A DNA stretch of 64,000 nucleotides from Streptomyces sp. AM 2-1-1 (lineage in GTDB: Bacteria; Actinomycetota; Actinomycetes; Streptomycetales; Streptomycetaceae), in NCBI RefSeq assembly GCF_029167645.1, contig NZ_CP119147.1, forward strand, positions 5,908,501 to 5,972,500, read 5' to 3'. The position numbers were made by a program, and so were the translations under genes. This document shows, piece after piece, positions 7,779-17,957 of the stretch. Under the pieces are notes generated by a model. It saw only the letters and a program-made list of their open reading frames with translations, searched no databases and had not been told where the DNA came from. How positions within the stretch are numbered: the stretch's first letter is position 1; every line of letters starts with the position of its first letter.

Positions 7779-9451
7779 CCCCCTCGTCCGCCCCGTCCCC
7801 GTCCCCCTACGCCGCCAAGCCCTGGACCGGGCTGCTCTCCGCGACGCAGCTCGCCCCGGTCGAGCCCGCCGAGACGGTCCTCGCCGCCTTTCGGGCCGCG
7901 GTCGCCCGCGCCCCGGAGGAGACCGCCCTCGCCTACTTCGACGGGCGGCTCGGCTACCGCGAGACCGACGAACTCTCCGACTCCGTCGCCGGACACCTCG
8001 CGGCCCGGGGTCTGCGGCACGGCGACCGCGTGGCGATCATGCTCCAGAACACCCCGCACTTCGTCCTCGCCCTGCTGGGCGCGTGGAAGGCGGGTGCCAC
8101 CGTCGTCCCGCTCAACCCCATGTACAAGGCCGGCGAGGTCGCGCACGTCCTCCGGGACGCCGGGGTGAGCGCACTGTTCTGCTCGGACCGGGCGTGGGAG
8201 TCGTACCTGCGCGAGACCGCGGCGGCCGCCCCCGGCGTCACCATCGCCGTCACCGCCTGCGAGCTCGACCTCCAGACCGCCGACGACCCGCGCGTCCTCG
8301 GCTTCGCGCGGCTGCCGGTCCCCGCGGACGCCGACGACCTGGTGACCGTCGCGGGCAAGGGGCTCCCGGCCCCCGCCGACCGGGCGCTCACCGCCGCCGA
8401 CACCGCGCTGATCAGCTACACCTCCGGCACCAGCGGGAAGCCCAAGGGGGCGATGAACTCCCACGGCAATGTCATGGTCAACGCCGAACGCCAGCGCAAG
8501 GACCACCCCATCCCCGAGGGCGCCGCCTACTTCGCCCTCGCCCCGCTCTTCCACATCACCGGCATGGTCTGCCAGCTCGCCGTCTGCCTCGCCAACGCCG
8601 GCACCCTGGTGCTCGCCCACCGCTTCGAGGCGAGCGTGGTCCTGGAGGCCTTCGCCACCCACCGCCCCGCCTACACCGTCGGGCCGTCCACCGCCTTCAT
8701 GGCGCTGGCCGCCCACCCCGACGCCACCCCCGGCCACTTCTCCTCCTTCGTGGTGATCTCCTCGGGCGGCGCCCCGCTGCCGCCCGCGCTGGTGGAGCGG
8801 TTCCGGGCCGGCTTCGGCCCGTACCTGCGCAACGGCTACGGCCTCACCGAGTGCACCGCGCCCTGCGCGGCCGTGCCGGCGCACCGGGAAGCCCCCGTGG
8901 ACCCCGTCTCCGGCACCCTGTCGGTCGGGGTACCGGGCCCGGACACCCTGGTCCGCATCCTCGACGAGAACGGCGCCGAGGTGCCGCTGGGTGAGCAGGG
9001 CGAGATCGCGGTGCGCGGCCCGCAGGTCGTGTCGGGTTACTGGAACCTGCCCGAGGCCACCGCGGCCGCCTTCCCGGACGGCGAACTGCGCACCGGAGAC
9101 ATCGGCTTCATGGACCACCAGGGCTGGCTGTACGTGGTGGACCGCAAGAAGGACATGATCAACGCCTCCGGCTTCAAGGTCTGGCCCCGTGAGGTGGAGG
9201 ACGTCCTCTACACCCACCCCGCCGTCCGTGAGGCCGCGGTCGTCGGCGTCCCCGACACCTACCGGGGCGAGACCGTCCGGGCCTACGTCAGCCTGCGGCC
9301 CGGCGCCGAGGCGGACCCGGACGAACTGGGCGCCTACTGCAAGGAGCGGCTCGCCGCGTACAAGTATCCGCGCCAGGTCGAGATCCTGACCGAGCTGCCG
9401 AAGACGGCGAGTGGGAAGATCCTCAGGCGGGAACTGCGTTCCCCGCACTAG
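7775..9451 (+). CDS. Acyl-CoA synthetase (AMP-forming, ANL superfamily)
   Basis: A 558-residue adenylate-forming ligase that activates a carboxylic acid as acyl-AMP and then acyl-CoA. Motifs run in order: P-loop YTSGTSGKPKGAMNSHG, YGLTECTAP (A5), LRTGDIGFMD (A7), DRKKDMINASGFKVWPREVE (A8 hinge and C-terminal domain) and LPKTASGKILRRELR, which carries the catalytic lysine. The ATG lies in the ATGA overlap with the SDR stop, giving translational coupling. It resembles medium/long-chain fatty-acid:CoA ligases, but the acid cannot be named. The shared operator suggests co-regulation with the acyl-CoA dehydrogenase pair at 15.6-17.8 kb. Confidence 0.92.
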   Translation: MTPSSAPSPSPYAAKPWTGLLSATQLAPVEPAETVLAAFRAAVARAPEETALAYFDGRLGYRETDELSDSVAGHLAARGLRHGDRVAIMLQNTPHFVLALLGAWKAGATVVPLNPMYKAGEVAHVLRDAGVSALFCSDRAWESYLRETAAAAPGVTIAVTACELDLQTADDPRVLGFARLPVPADADDLVTVAGKGLPAPADRALTAADTALISYTSGTSGKPKGAMNSHGNVMVNAERQRKDHPIPEGAAYFALAPLFHITGMVCQLAVCLANAGTLVLAHRFEASVVLEAFATHRPAYTVGPSTAFMALAAHPDATPGHFSSFVVISSGGAPLPPALVERFRAGFGPYLRNGYGLTECTAPCAAVPAHREAPVDPVSGTLSVGVPGPDTLVRILDENGAEVPLGEQGEIAVRGPQVVSGYWNLPEATAAAFPDGELRTGDIGFMDHQGWLYVVDRKKDMINASGFKVWPREVEDVLYTHPAVREAAVVGVPDTYRGETVRAYVSLRPGAEADPDELGAYCKERLAAYKYPRQVEILTELPKTASGKILRRELRSPH

Positions 9452-9487
9452 AACACGTTCACGGCAGACGAAGGGCAGGTGGCGGCG

Positions 9488-10081
9488 ATGGCCAAGGCGA
9501 CGGAAGGGAATGGGGTTCCCGTTCCCCAACGGCTGCTGGCCGCCGCCACCCGCCTCTTCGCGGAGCAGGGGTACGACCGCACCTCGGTGCAGGAGATCGT
9601 GGAGGCCGCCGGGGTCACCAAGGGGGCGCTCTACCACTACTTCGGCTCCAAGGAGGACCTCCTCCACGAGGTCTACGCCCGCGTGCTGCGCCTCCAGCAG
9701 GAGCGCCTCGACGCGTTCGCGAACGCCGACGAACCGGTGGAGAAGCGGCTGCGCGACGCGGCCGCCGACGTGGTCGTGACGACCATCGAGAACCTCGACG
9801 ACGCCTCCATCTTCTTCCGCTCCATGCACCACCTGAGCCCGTCGAAGAACAAGCAGGTACGCGTCGAACGCCGCCGCTACCACGAGCGCTTCCGTGCCCT
9901 GATCGAGGAGGGGCAGCGGGCCGGCGTCTTCTCCCACGCCAGCCCGGCGGACCTCGTCGTCGACTACCACTTCGGCTCGATCCACCACCTGTCGACCTGG
10001 TACCGCCCCGACGGGCCGCTCACCAAGCAGGAAGTGGCCGACCACCTCGCGGACCTGCTGCTGCGGGCGCTGCGGCCCTGA
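9488..10081 (+). CDS. TetR-family regulator, likely repressor of the acyl-CoA catabolic operons
   Basis: A 197-residue TetR protein. The HTH is at about residues 12-60: LLAAATRLFAEQGYDRTSVQEIVEAAGVTKGALYHYFGSKEDLL. The C-terminal domain has the TetR_C pattern with two Tyr/His-rich helices. ATG 9488 is preferred because AGGTGG sits 5 nt before it; an in-frame GTG at 9479 is an alternative. It lies 36 nt after the ligase, so it is probably the third gene of that operon and autoregulated through the site at 6961-6978. The related site before the phosphotransferase/acyl-CoA dehydrogenase operon may be a second target. An acyl-CoA effector would be expected but is inferred. Confidence 0.88.
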   Translation: MAKATEGNGVPVPQRLLAAATRLFAEQGYDRTSVQEIVEAAGVTKGALYHYFGSKEDLLHEVYARVLRLQQERLDAFANADEPVEKRLRDAAADVVVTTIENLDDASIFFRSMHHLSPSKNKQVRVERRRYHERFRALIEEGQRAGVFSHASPADLVVDYHFGSIHHLSTWYRPDGPLTKQEVADHLADLLLRALRP

Positions 10082-10089
10082 GGTCCCGT

Positions 10090-10114
10090 GGAGGGCTCAG
10101 CCCTTGAGCCCTCC
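10090..10114. terminator. Bidirectional terminator overlapping the permease 3' end
   Basis: A 10-bp stem (10090-10099 with 10105-10114) and a 5-nt loop, between the convergent TetR and ABC permease genes. It overlaps the last codons of the permease. Confidence 0.65.
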
Positions 10115-10996
10115 GGCGAACCCCTTGATCACGTAGCGCTGGAGCAGCAGGAACACCACGAGGACGGGCAGCGCGGCAAGCACGAGGCCGGCGAAGACGA
10201 GCCCGTAGTCCGACACGTACTGGCCGACGAACGAGAACACCCGCACCGGCACGGTCTCCCGGTCGGAGCCGCCCAGGTAGAGCAGCGGCGTGAAGAAGTC
10301 GTTCCAGACGAAGACCGCGTTCAGGATGATCACCGTGCCGGTGATCGGCCGCAGCAGCGGGAAGACGATCCGGGTGAACGCCTGCCGGTGGTCGCACCCG
10401 TCGATCAGCGCGGCCTGCGCGTAGTCGGCCGGCAGGGCGCGCGCGAACCCGGTGTAGAGGAAGACGGTGAACGGCAGCTGGATGCCGGTGTAGAAGAGCA
10501 CCATCCCCTGGTAGGTGCCGAGCCAGCCGAGGGAGTCGACCAGTTCGTACAGCGGGATCATCCCCAGCTGGAACGGCAGCACGATCCCCAGCAGGAACAG
10601 GATGTACAGCCCGTACCCGAGCCCCCGGGCCCGGCGGGCCAGGAAGTACCCGGCCGTCGAGCCGAGCACCACGAGCAGCAGCAGGCTGAGGGTGGTGATG
10701 AGCGCGCTGTTGACCAGCGCGGGCCCCAGCGACGCGGACGACCAGGCGTGCGTGAAGTTGTGCGCGGTGGGCGGGGCGGGGAGGCCCAGCGGCGAGCCGG
10801 CGATCTGCCGCGGCTCCTTCAGGGAGAGCGTGAGCAGCGCGTACACCGGGAAGAGGAAGGCGACCGCGACCGCGATCATGACCAGCTCCAGGGCGTAGTT
10901 CCCGTAACGGGCGCGGCGCCGAGGGCTCCTCACGGGGTGGGGGACCGGCTCCGTACGGCGGGGCGCGGTCCTCCCGCGCCCGGGTGCGGGCGTCAC
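10097..10996 (-). CDS. Carbohydrate ABC transporter permease (MalG type)
   Basis: A 299-residue inner-membrane permease with six predicted TM helices; the first is LVMIAVAVAFLFPVYALLTL. The EAA loop that contacts the ATPase is ADYAQAALIDGCDHRQAFTRIVFPLLRP. The GTG start at 10996 overlaps the stop of the upstream permease by 4 nt (GTGA), which fixes the start within a longer open frame. The C-terminal YVIKGFAGGLKG is typical of MalG-like sugar permeases. No ATP-binding protein is encoded here, so the importer probably uses a shared MsiK-type ATPase, as is known for Streptomyces sugar importers. Confidence 0.92.
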   Translation of the reverse strand: MTPAPGRGRTAPRRTEPVPHPVRSPRRRARYGNYALELVMIAVAVAFLFPVYALLTLSLKEPRQIAGSPLGLPAPPTAHNFTHAWSSASLGPALVNSALITTLSLLLLVVLGSTAGYFLARRARGLGYGLYILFLLGIVLPFQLGMIPLYELVDSLGWLGTYQGMVLFYTGIQLPFTVFLYTGFARALPADYAQAALIDGCDHRQAFTRIVFPLLRPITGTVIILNAVFVWNDFFTPLLYLGGSDRETVPVRVFSFVGQYVSDYGLVFAGLVLAALPVLVVFLLLQRYVIKGFAGGLKG

Positions 10997-12030
10997 GCGG
11001 TCACCTCCCGGGCGCGCAGGAAGCGGAGCTGGACCAGCGAGACCGCCGCCACGAAGAGCGCCAGCACCAGGGCCACGGCGGTGCTGTAGCCGAACTTCCC
11101 ATAGACGAAAGCCTCCTTGAAGAGAGCCGTCGACAGCGTCTCGCTCGCGGTGCCGGGGCCGCCGTTGGTGGCCGCGTACACCTGGTCGAAGAGCTTCAGG
11201 CCGCCGATCGTCGACAGCATGAGGTTGACCGTCAGCGCCGGCGCGAGCAGCGGCCAGGTGACGTAGCGGAACCGCTGCCAGGTCCCGGCGCCGTCGATCC
11301 TGGCCGCCTCGTGCAGTTCGGCCGGTACGCCCTGGAGCCCGGCCAGGAAGATGACCATCGAGTAGCCGGCGTACTGCCAGACGACCATGGCCGCCACCGA
11401 CCACAGCGCCAGCGAGGGATCGCCGAGCCAGTCCTGTCGCAGCCCGCCGAGCCCGACGGCGCCCAGGACGCCGTTGAGCCCGGCGCCGTTCTCGGGGTTG
11501 TAGACGTACTTCCACAGGAACGCCACCATGACCGGACTGACCACCGCCGGGGCGAAGAAGATCACCCGCAGCAGCGCCCTGCTCCGGATGCCGGCGTCGA
11601 CGCCCAGCGCGAGCAGCAGACCCACCACGTTCTGGACGACGACCACGGCAACGGTCAGCAGCAGGGTGTTGACCACCGAGTCCAGGGTGCGCCGGTCGTC
11701 GAGGAGCGCACGGAAGTTCGCCAGCCCGACGAACGAGGCGTCACCGATGCCCGACCAGTCGGTGAAGGCGTACGCCACGCCCGCTACGGCCGGGTAGAGC
11801 ACGACCGCCGCGTACACCACCAGGGCCGGGACGACGAACCCCCACGGCGGGACCGTCAGGTCACGGCCCGGGCGGGTACGGCCCCGGGGCCCCGACCGGG
11901 TCTCCCGAGGGTTCGGCGGCGGGATCTCCCGGACGCGGGTCTCCCGGGGCCGGGTCTTCCTGGCCGGGGTTCCCCCGGGAGGGGTCCCCTCGGGCTGGAT
12001 CTCCTCGGGCTGGGGGAGCGAGCGGCTCAT
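10993..12030 (-). CDS. Carbohydrate ABC transporter permease (MalF/UgpA type)
   Basis: A 345-residue permease with six TM segments starting at about residue 62 (WGFVVPALVVYAAVVLYPAVAGVAYAF). The EAA loop is PAELHEAARIDGAGTWQRFRYVTWPLL. The first ~58 residues are an unusual Pro/Arg/Glu/Thr-rich cytoplasmic extension, encoded by short DNA repeats resembling CCCGGGAGACCC, which most family members lack. The ATG at 12030 overlaps the solute-binding-protein stop (ATGA). Order in the operon is binding protein, MalF-type, MalG-type, the standard CUT1 arrangement. Confidence 0.92.
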   Translation of the reverse strand: MSRSLPQPEEIQPEGTPPGGTPARKTRPRETRVREIPPPNPRETRSGPRGRTRPGRDLTVPPWGFVVPALVVYAAVVLYPAVAGVAYAFTDWSGIGDASFVGLANFRALLDDRRTLDSVVNTLLLTVAVVVVQNVVGLLLALGVDAGIRSRALLRVIFFAPAVVSPVMVAFLWKYVYNPENGAGLNGVLGAVGLGGLRQDWLGDPSLALWSVAAMVVWQYAGYSMVIFLAGLQGVPAELHEAARIDGAGTWQRFRYVTWPLLAPALTVNLMLSTIGGLKLFDQVYAATNGGPGTASETLSTALFKEAFVYGKFGYSTAVALVLALFVAAVSLVQLRFLRAREVTA

Positions 12031-13358
12031 GACGCCCTCCGGTAGGCGTCGTCCATCTGCCCGAGCGCGCCCCGGACGTCCGTCTCACCGGCCAACAGGT
12101 CCTGTACGGCCGCGAAGTGCGCGGGCTGCACCTCGGCGTTGGGCCACCGCTGGTCCATGAACGGCACCGCGCGCCCCGCGTCGACGATCGGCAGGAAGGC
12201 CTTGAGCACCGGGTCGACGACGGTGGAGGCGTCCCGCCGGAAGGGAATCGCGAAGACGGCAGAGGCCCAGCGGTCGATGTTCTCCTGCTTCCCGAGGAAG
12301 GCGATGAAATCCGCCACCCGGGCGTTCTCCCTCGCCCGCACGGAGACGCCCAGGCCGACGACGATCCCGGCCGGGATCCACAGGTCCGCCGGATCGTCAC
12401 CGCCCGGGAAGGGGAACATCGCCAGGTCGTCCGGGCGCTCCGCGGACTCCCGGAACACACCGAGGACCGCGGAGACCTGGACGGCCATCGCGGCTCTCCC
12501 GGTCGCGACCATCGCGGTCTGCTGCTCGAAGGTGGTGCCGTTGGGGTTGTCGTTGAAGAACCCCTTGCGCTGGAGCTCCTGGTACCGGTCCAGGGCGTCC
12601 GCCCACCCCGAGTCCCGGAAGCTCGTCCGGCCGGCCGCGAGGTCGTCGTCGAACCGGGCGTTGTGCGCGTAGACGGCATTGGGCACCAGTGCGTAACTGA
12701 TCAGCTGCGTCACCCACGGCGTCTGGGCGCCGAGCGCGATCGGTACGACCCCCCGCGCCCTGAGCCTCGCGCAGACCGCGAGCAGCTCCGTCCAGGTCGC
12801 GGGAGGTTCGACACCCGCCCGGGCGAACACCTTCTTGTTGTAGATGGCGCCGATCAGGCAGCTGCCCGCCGAGTAGAGGTAGGTGTGCCCCTCGTAGCGG
12901 TAGGCCGCACCGAACGCTTCCGGGATGTTCTTCGTCCACGGCTGTGCGCTGAGATCGGTCAGCAGTCCGGCCCGGGCCAGCTCGACCATGGACATCGCGC
13001 TGCCGCTGCCGGGGTACACCGCGTGGACGGCCGGCGCGTTGCCCCCGGCGAGCTGGGTGCGCACCACCGTCTGCATCTGCTCGGTGGGCGCGAACGAGGT
13101 GGTGAAGGACTCCCCGGGGCGGCTCTCCCGGTACAGGGCGAGCAGCTCCTCCACCGGCTGCTGCTGATCGGTGACGCCCACCAGCCGCAGCGTGTCGGAG
13201 CTCCCCGAGCAGGCGGAAAGGGCCGGAGGCAGCGCGGCCACCACCGCGATCCGGCCACCGGCGCGCAAGAACCCCCGGCGGCTCTGACCGGCGCCGCCGA
13301 CGTGGTCGGTGGCGCCGTCGTGACCGGTGCGGCGTTGATGACCCTGACTCGTGGTCAT
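12027..13358 (-). CDS. Extracellular sugar-binding lipoprotein of the ABC importer
   Basis: A 443-residue solute-binding protein of the cluster used by CUT1 sugar importers. The N-terminus has SRRGFLRAGG, a Tat-like twin arginine, followed by a lipobox LSAC around residue 50, so it should be a lipid-anchored protein on the outer face of the membrane. Landmarks are ELLALYRESRPG, GSGSAMSMVELARAGLL, YNKKVFARAGVEPPATWTELL and TGRAAMAVQ. ATG 13358 has AGGAGGACAC before it. The sugar is not identifiable. No regulator or glycosidase gene flanks the operon to give a hint. Confidence 0.92.
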   Translation of the reverse strand: MTTSQGHQRRTGHDGATDHVGGAGQSRRGFLRAGGRIAVVAALPPALSACSGSSDTLRLVGVTDQQQPVEELLALYRESRPGESFTTSFAPTEQMQTVVRTQLAGGNAPAVHAVYPGSGSAMSMVELARAGLLTDLSAQPWTKNIPEAFGAAYRYEGHTYLYSAGSCLIGAIYNKKVFARAGVEPPATWTELLAVCARLRARGVVPIALGAQTPWVTQLISYALVPNAVYAHNARFDDDLAAGRTSFRDSGWADALDRYQELQRKGFFNDNPNGTTFEQQTAMVATGRAAMAVQVSAVLGVFRESAERPDDLAMFPFPGGDDPADLWIPAGIVVGLGVSVRARENARVADFIAFLGKQENIDRWASAVFAIPFRRDASTVVDPVLKAFLPIVDAGRAVPFMDQRWPNAEVQPAHFAAVQDLLAGETDVRGALGQMDDAYRRAS

Positions 13359-15459
<2,101 letters not shown>

Positions 15460-15505
15460 GCCCCGGACGTCGTCGGGCTCGCCCACGCACGACGTGCCCG
15501 GGGAA

Positions 15506-15549
15506 CGGGCGGGGTGCGGCCGGTGGAACCACCGGCCGCACCCCGCCCG
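15506..15549. terminator. Bidirectional hairpin terminator
   Basis: A 21-bp perfect inverted repeat (15506-15526 with 15529-15549), between the convergent aminopeptidase and acyl-CoA dehydrogenase genes. Confidence 0.8.
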
Positions 15550-15569
15550 CCCCCTCCCGGCCCGCCCCG

Positions 15570-16784
15570 TCAGAGGTACTTCTTGATCTCCCGCCGGGCC
15601 AGGGAGCGCTGGTGCACCTCGTCCGGGCCGTCCGCAAGCCGCAACGTCCGCGCGGAAGACCAGAGTTCGGCGAGGGGGAAGTCCTGGCTCACGCCTCCGG
15701 CCCCGTGCAGCTGGACGGCGTCGTCGAGGATGCCGAGCACCGCCCGAGGGGTCGCGATCTTGATCGCCTGGATCTCGGTGTGCGCGCCCCGGTTGCCCAC
15801 CGTGTCCATCAGCCACGCCGTCTTCAGCACCAGCAGCCGCAGTTGCTCGACGGTCACCCGGGCATCCGCGATCCAGTTGTGCACCACGCCCTGCTGGGCG
15901 AGCGGCTTGCCGAAGGCCGTACGGGAGACGGCGCGCCGGCACATCAGCTCGATGGCGCGCTCCGCCATGCCGATCAACCGCATGCAGTGGTGGATGCGCC
16001 CCGGGCCGAGGCGGGCCTGGGCGATGCCGAAGCCGCCGCCCTCCTCGCCGATCAGGTTGGCCACCGGCACCCGCACGTCGGTGAAGACGAGCTCCGCGTG
16101 CCCGCCGTGGGAGTGGTCCTCGTACCCGTACACCCGCATGGCGCGGCGGACTTCGAGGCCGGGGGTGTCGCGCGGGACCAGGATCATGGACTGCTGGCGG
16201 CGGATGTCCTCGCTGTCCGGGTCGGTCTTGCCCATCACGATGAAGACGGCGCACTGCGGGTTCATCGCCCCCGAGATGTACCACTTGCGGCCGTTGATGA
16301 CGTACTCGTCGCCGTCCCGAACGATCCGGGTCTCGATGTTGGTCGCGTCGGACGAGGCCACGTCGGGTTCGGTCATGGCGAACCCGGAGCGGATCTCGCC
16401 CGCGAGCAGCGGCTCCAGCCACTGCTTCTTCTGGGCGTCCGTGCCGAACTGGTGGAGGACCTCCATGTTCCCGGTGTCCGGCGCCGCGCAGTTCAGCGCG
16501 GTCGGCGCCAGGTGCGGTGAGCGGCCGCTGATCTCGGCGAGCGGCGCGTACTGGAGGTTGGTCAGCCCGGCACCGTGTTCGGCGTCGGGCAGGAAGAGGT
16601 TCCACAGGCCCTGGCGGCGCGCTTCGGCCTTCAGCTCCTCCACGACCTGGGGGGTGTCCCACGGCGAGGCGAGCCGGGCCCGCTGCTCCTCGGCGGTCTT
16701 CTCGGCGGGGTGGACGTGGGCGTCCATGAAGGCGAGCAGCCTGGTGCGCAGCTCCTCGGTACGGGCGTCGTAGGCGAAGTCCAT
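15570..16784 (-). CDS. Acyl-CoA dehydrogenase (ACAD10/11-like)
   Basis: A 404-residue FAD-dependent acyl-CoA dehydrogenase. Landmarks are FAMTEPDVASSDATNIET (flavin site), INGRKWYISGAMNPQCAVFIVMGK, RTAFGKPLAQQGVVHNWIADARV and the C-terminal LHGAGGVSQDFPLAELWSSARTLRLADGPDEVHQRSLARREIKKYL. The Gly-Pro-Asp-Glu-Val-His block is typical of the ACAD10/11-like branch. The start at 16784 is the ATG of MDFAYDARTEELR; an upstream extension would overlap the phosphotransferase gene. It lies 8 nt after that gene, in the same operon. In eukaryotic ACAD10/11 the two activities are fused and act on 4-hydroxyacyl-CoAs, which suggests the same pathway here. Confidence 0.92.
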   Translation of the reverse strand: MDFAYDARTEELRTRLLAFMDAHVHPAEKTAEEQRARLASPWDTPQVVEELKAEARRQGLWNLFLPDAEHGAGLTNLQYAPLAEISGRSPHLAPTALNCAAPDTGNMEVLHQFGTDAQKKQWLEPLLAGEIRSGFAMTEPDVASSDATNIETRIVRDGDEYVINGRKWYISGAMNPQCAVFIVMGKTDPDSEDIRRQQSMILVPRDTPGLEVRRAMRVYGYEDHSHGGHAELVFTDVRVPVANLIGEEGGGFGIAQARLGPGRIHHCMRLIGMAERAIELMCRRAVSRTAFGKPLAQQGVVHNWIADARVTVEQLRLLVLKTAWLMDTVGNRGAHTEIQAIKIATPRAVLGILDDAVQLHGAGGVSQDFPLAELWSSARTLRLADGPDEVHQRSLARREIKKYL

Positions 16785-16792
16785 GGGGGTGA

Positions 16793-17815
16793 TCAGCCTT
16801 CCTGGAAGGTGGTGAGGCCGTGCTCGATGAAGAGGGGGACGAGTTCGCCGATGCGGTCGAAGCCTGCGCCCACCGTCTGGCCCAGGGTGTAGCGGTAGTG
16901 GATGCCCTCCAGGATCACGGCGAGCTTGAACCACGCGAACGCGGTGTACCAGGAGAGGGCGGAGGTGTCCCGGCCGGAGCGTGCGGCGTAGCGCTCGATC
17001 AGCTCGGCGGGCGAGGGGTGGCCGGGCGCGCCGCTCGTCGTCGAGACGGGTGAGTGGGGAAGTCCCAGGTCGGAGCTGTACATCACCAGCAGGCCGAGGT
17101 CGGTGAGCGGGTCGCCGAGGGTGGACATCTCCCAGTCGAGTACGGCCTTGATGGTGTCGTCGGCGCCGACCAGCACGTTGTCGAGGCGGTAGTCGCCGTG
17201 CACGACCGTCGGGGCCGGCGACTGGGGGAGCGCACGGCCGAGGCCGGCGTGCAGTTCGTCGATGCCGGGCAGTTCACGGTTGCGGGAGGCGTCCAACTGC
17301 TTACCCCAGCGGCGTAGTTGCCGGTCGAGGAAGCCCTCGGGGCGTCCGAAGTCGCCCAGCCCGACCGCCGACGGGTCCACCGCGTGCAGGTCGACCAGCG
17401 TGTCGACCAGTCCCAGGACCACCTGGCGGGTGCGCTCCTCGCCGAGCGGCGCGAGCTGGTCGGCGGTGCGGAAGGGGGTGCCCTCCACGTACTCCATGAC
17501 GTAGAACGGTGCGCCGATGACGGATGCGTCCTCGCAGAGGAGGACCGGCTCCGGTACCGGCACGGGAGTGGGGTGGAGCCCGCTGATCACCCGGTGCTCG
17601 CGCTTCATGTCGTGCGCGGTGGCGAGGACGTGGCCCAGCGGGGGCCTGCGCACCACCCAGGTGCGGACGGAGTCGGTGACGGTGTACGTCAGGTTCGACC
17701 GGCCGCCCTCGATGAGCCGCGCTTCCAGCGGTCCGCTCACCAGCCCCGGCCGTTCGCGGTCGAGATGGCCGCGCAGCGGGCCGGGATCGAGTCCTGGCGG
17801 GGGGACTGAGCTCAT
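16793..17815 (-). CDS. Aminoglycoside-phosphotransferase-fold kinase (ACAD10/11 kinase-domain homologue)
   Basis: A 340-residue APH/choline-kinase-fold protein. The nucleotide loop region is EGGRSNLTYTV with VVRRPPLGHVLATAHDMKREHRV. The catalytic motif is VVHGDYRLDNVLV (the Brenner HxDxxxxN form), and the metal-binding Asp is in VLDWEMSTLGDPLTDLG. ATG 17815 has GGAGGTGCGCG before it. In the known eukaryotic pathway this kinase phosphorylates the 4-hydroxyl of a 4-hydroxyacyl-CoA before elimination on the dehydrogenase, so the gene is not an antibiotic-resistance determinant. It is first in the operon and preceded by the TetR-type site at 17857-17875. Confidence 0.88.
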   Translation of the reverse strand: MSSVPPPGLDPGPLRGHLDRERPGLVSGPLEARLIEGGRSNLTYTVTDSVRTWVVRRPPLGHVLATAHDMKREHRVISGLHPTPVPVPEPVLLCEDASVIGAPFYVMEYVEGTPFRTADQLAPLGEERTRQVVLGLVDTLVDLHAVDPSAVGLGDFGRPEGFLDRQLRRWGKQLDASRNRELPGIDELHAGLGRALPQSPAPTVVHGDYRLDNVLVGADDTIKAVLDWEMSTLGDPLTDLGLLVMYSSDLGLPHSPVSTTSGAPGHPSPAELIERYAARSGRDTSALSWYTAFAWFKLAVILEGIHYRYTLGQTVGAGFDRIGELVPLFIEHGLTTFQEG

Positions 17816-17856
17816 GACGCGCACCTCCGGGGGTGGTGGACCGAACGTGCCCATGA

Positions 17857-17875
17857 TGCCGACCAGTCGGTATGT
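17857..17875. promoter_or_regulatory. TetR-type operator upstream of the phosphotransferase/acyl-CoA dehydrogenase operon
   Basis: The sequence contains CCGAC-CA-GTCGG, a 5-bp inverted repeat with a 2-bp centre. Read on the minus strand it begins ACATACCGACTGGT, identical to 14 bp of the site at 6959-6972. Confidence 0.6.
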
Positions 17876-17945
17876 CGTCCAGTGAGTGACCCGAATCCGG
17901 CAGGACGGTGTGCGGAGCTCTCTGGCGCATGAACGCATCCCTGAA

Positions 17946-17951
17946 TAGAGT
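17946..17951 (+). promoter_or_regulatory. -10 hexamer for a leaderless transcript
   Basis: TAGAGT ends 6 nt before the ATG at 17958, and no Shine-Dalgarno sequence is present. This is the usual spacing for a transcript starting on the initiation codon. Confidence 0.45.
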
Positions 17952-17957
17952 TCACGT

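Noticed and set aside
16793..17815. Aminoglycoside-resistance phosphotransferase
   Set aside because: The APH fold is present, but the operon with an ACAD10/11-type dehydrogenase and the DWE motif place it in the acyl-CoA kinase branch.
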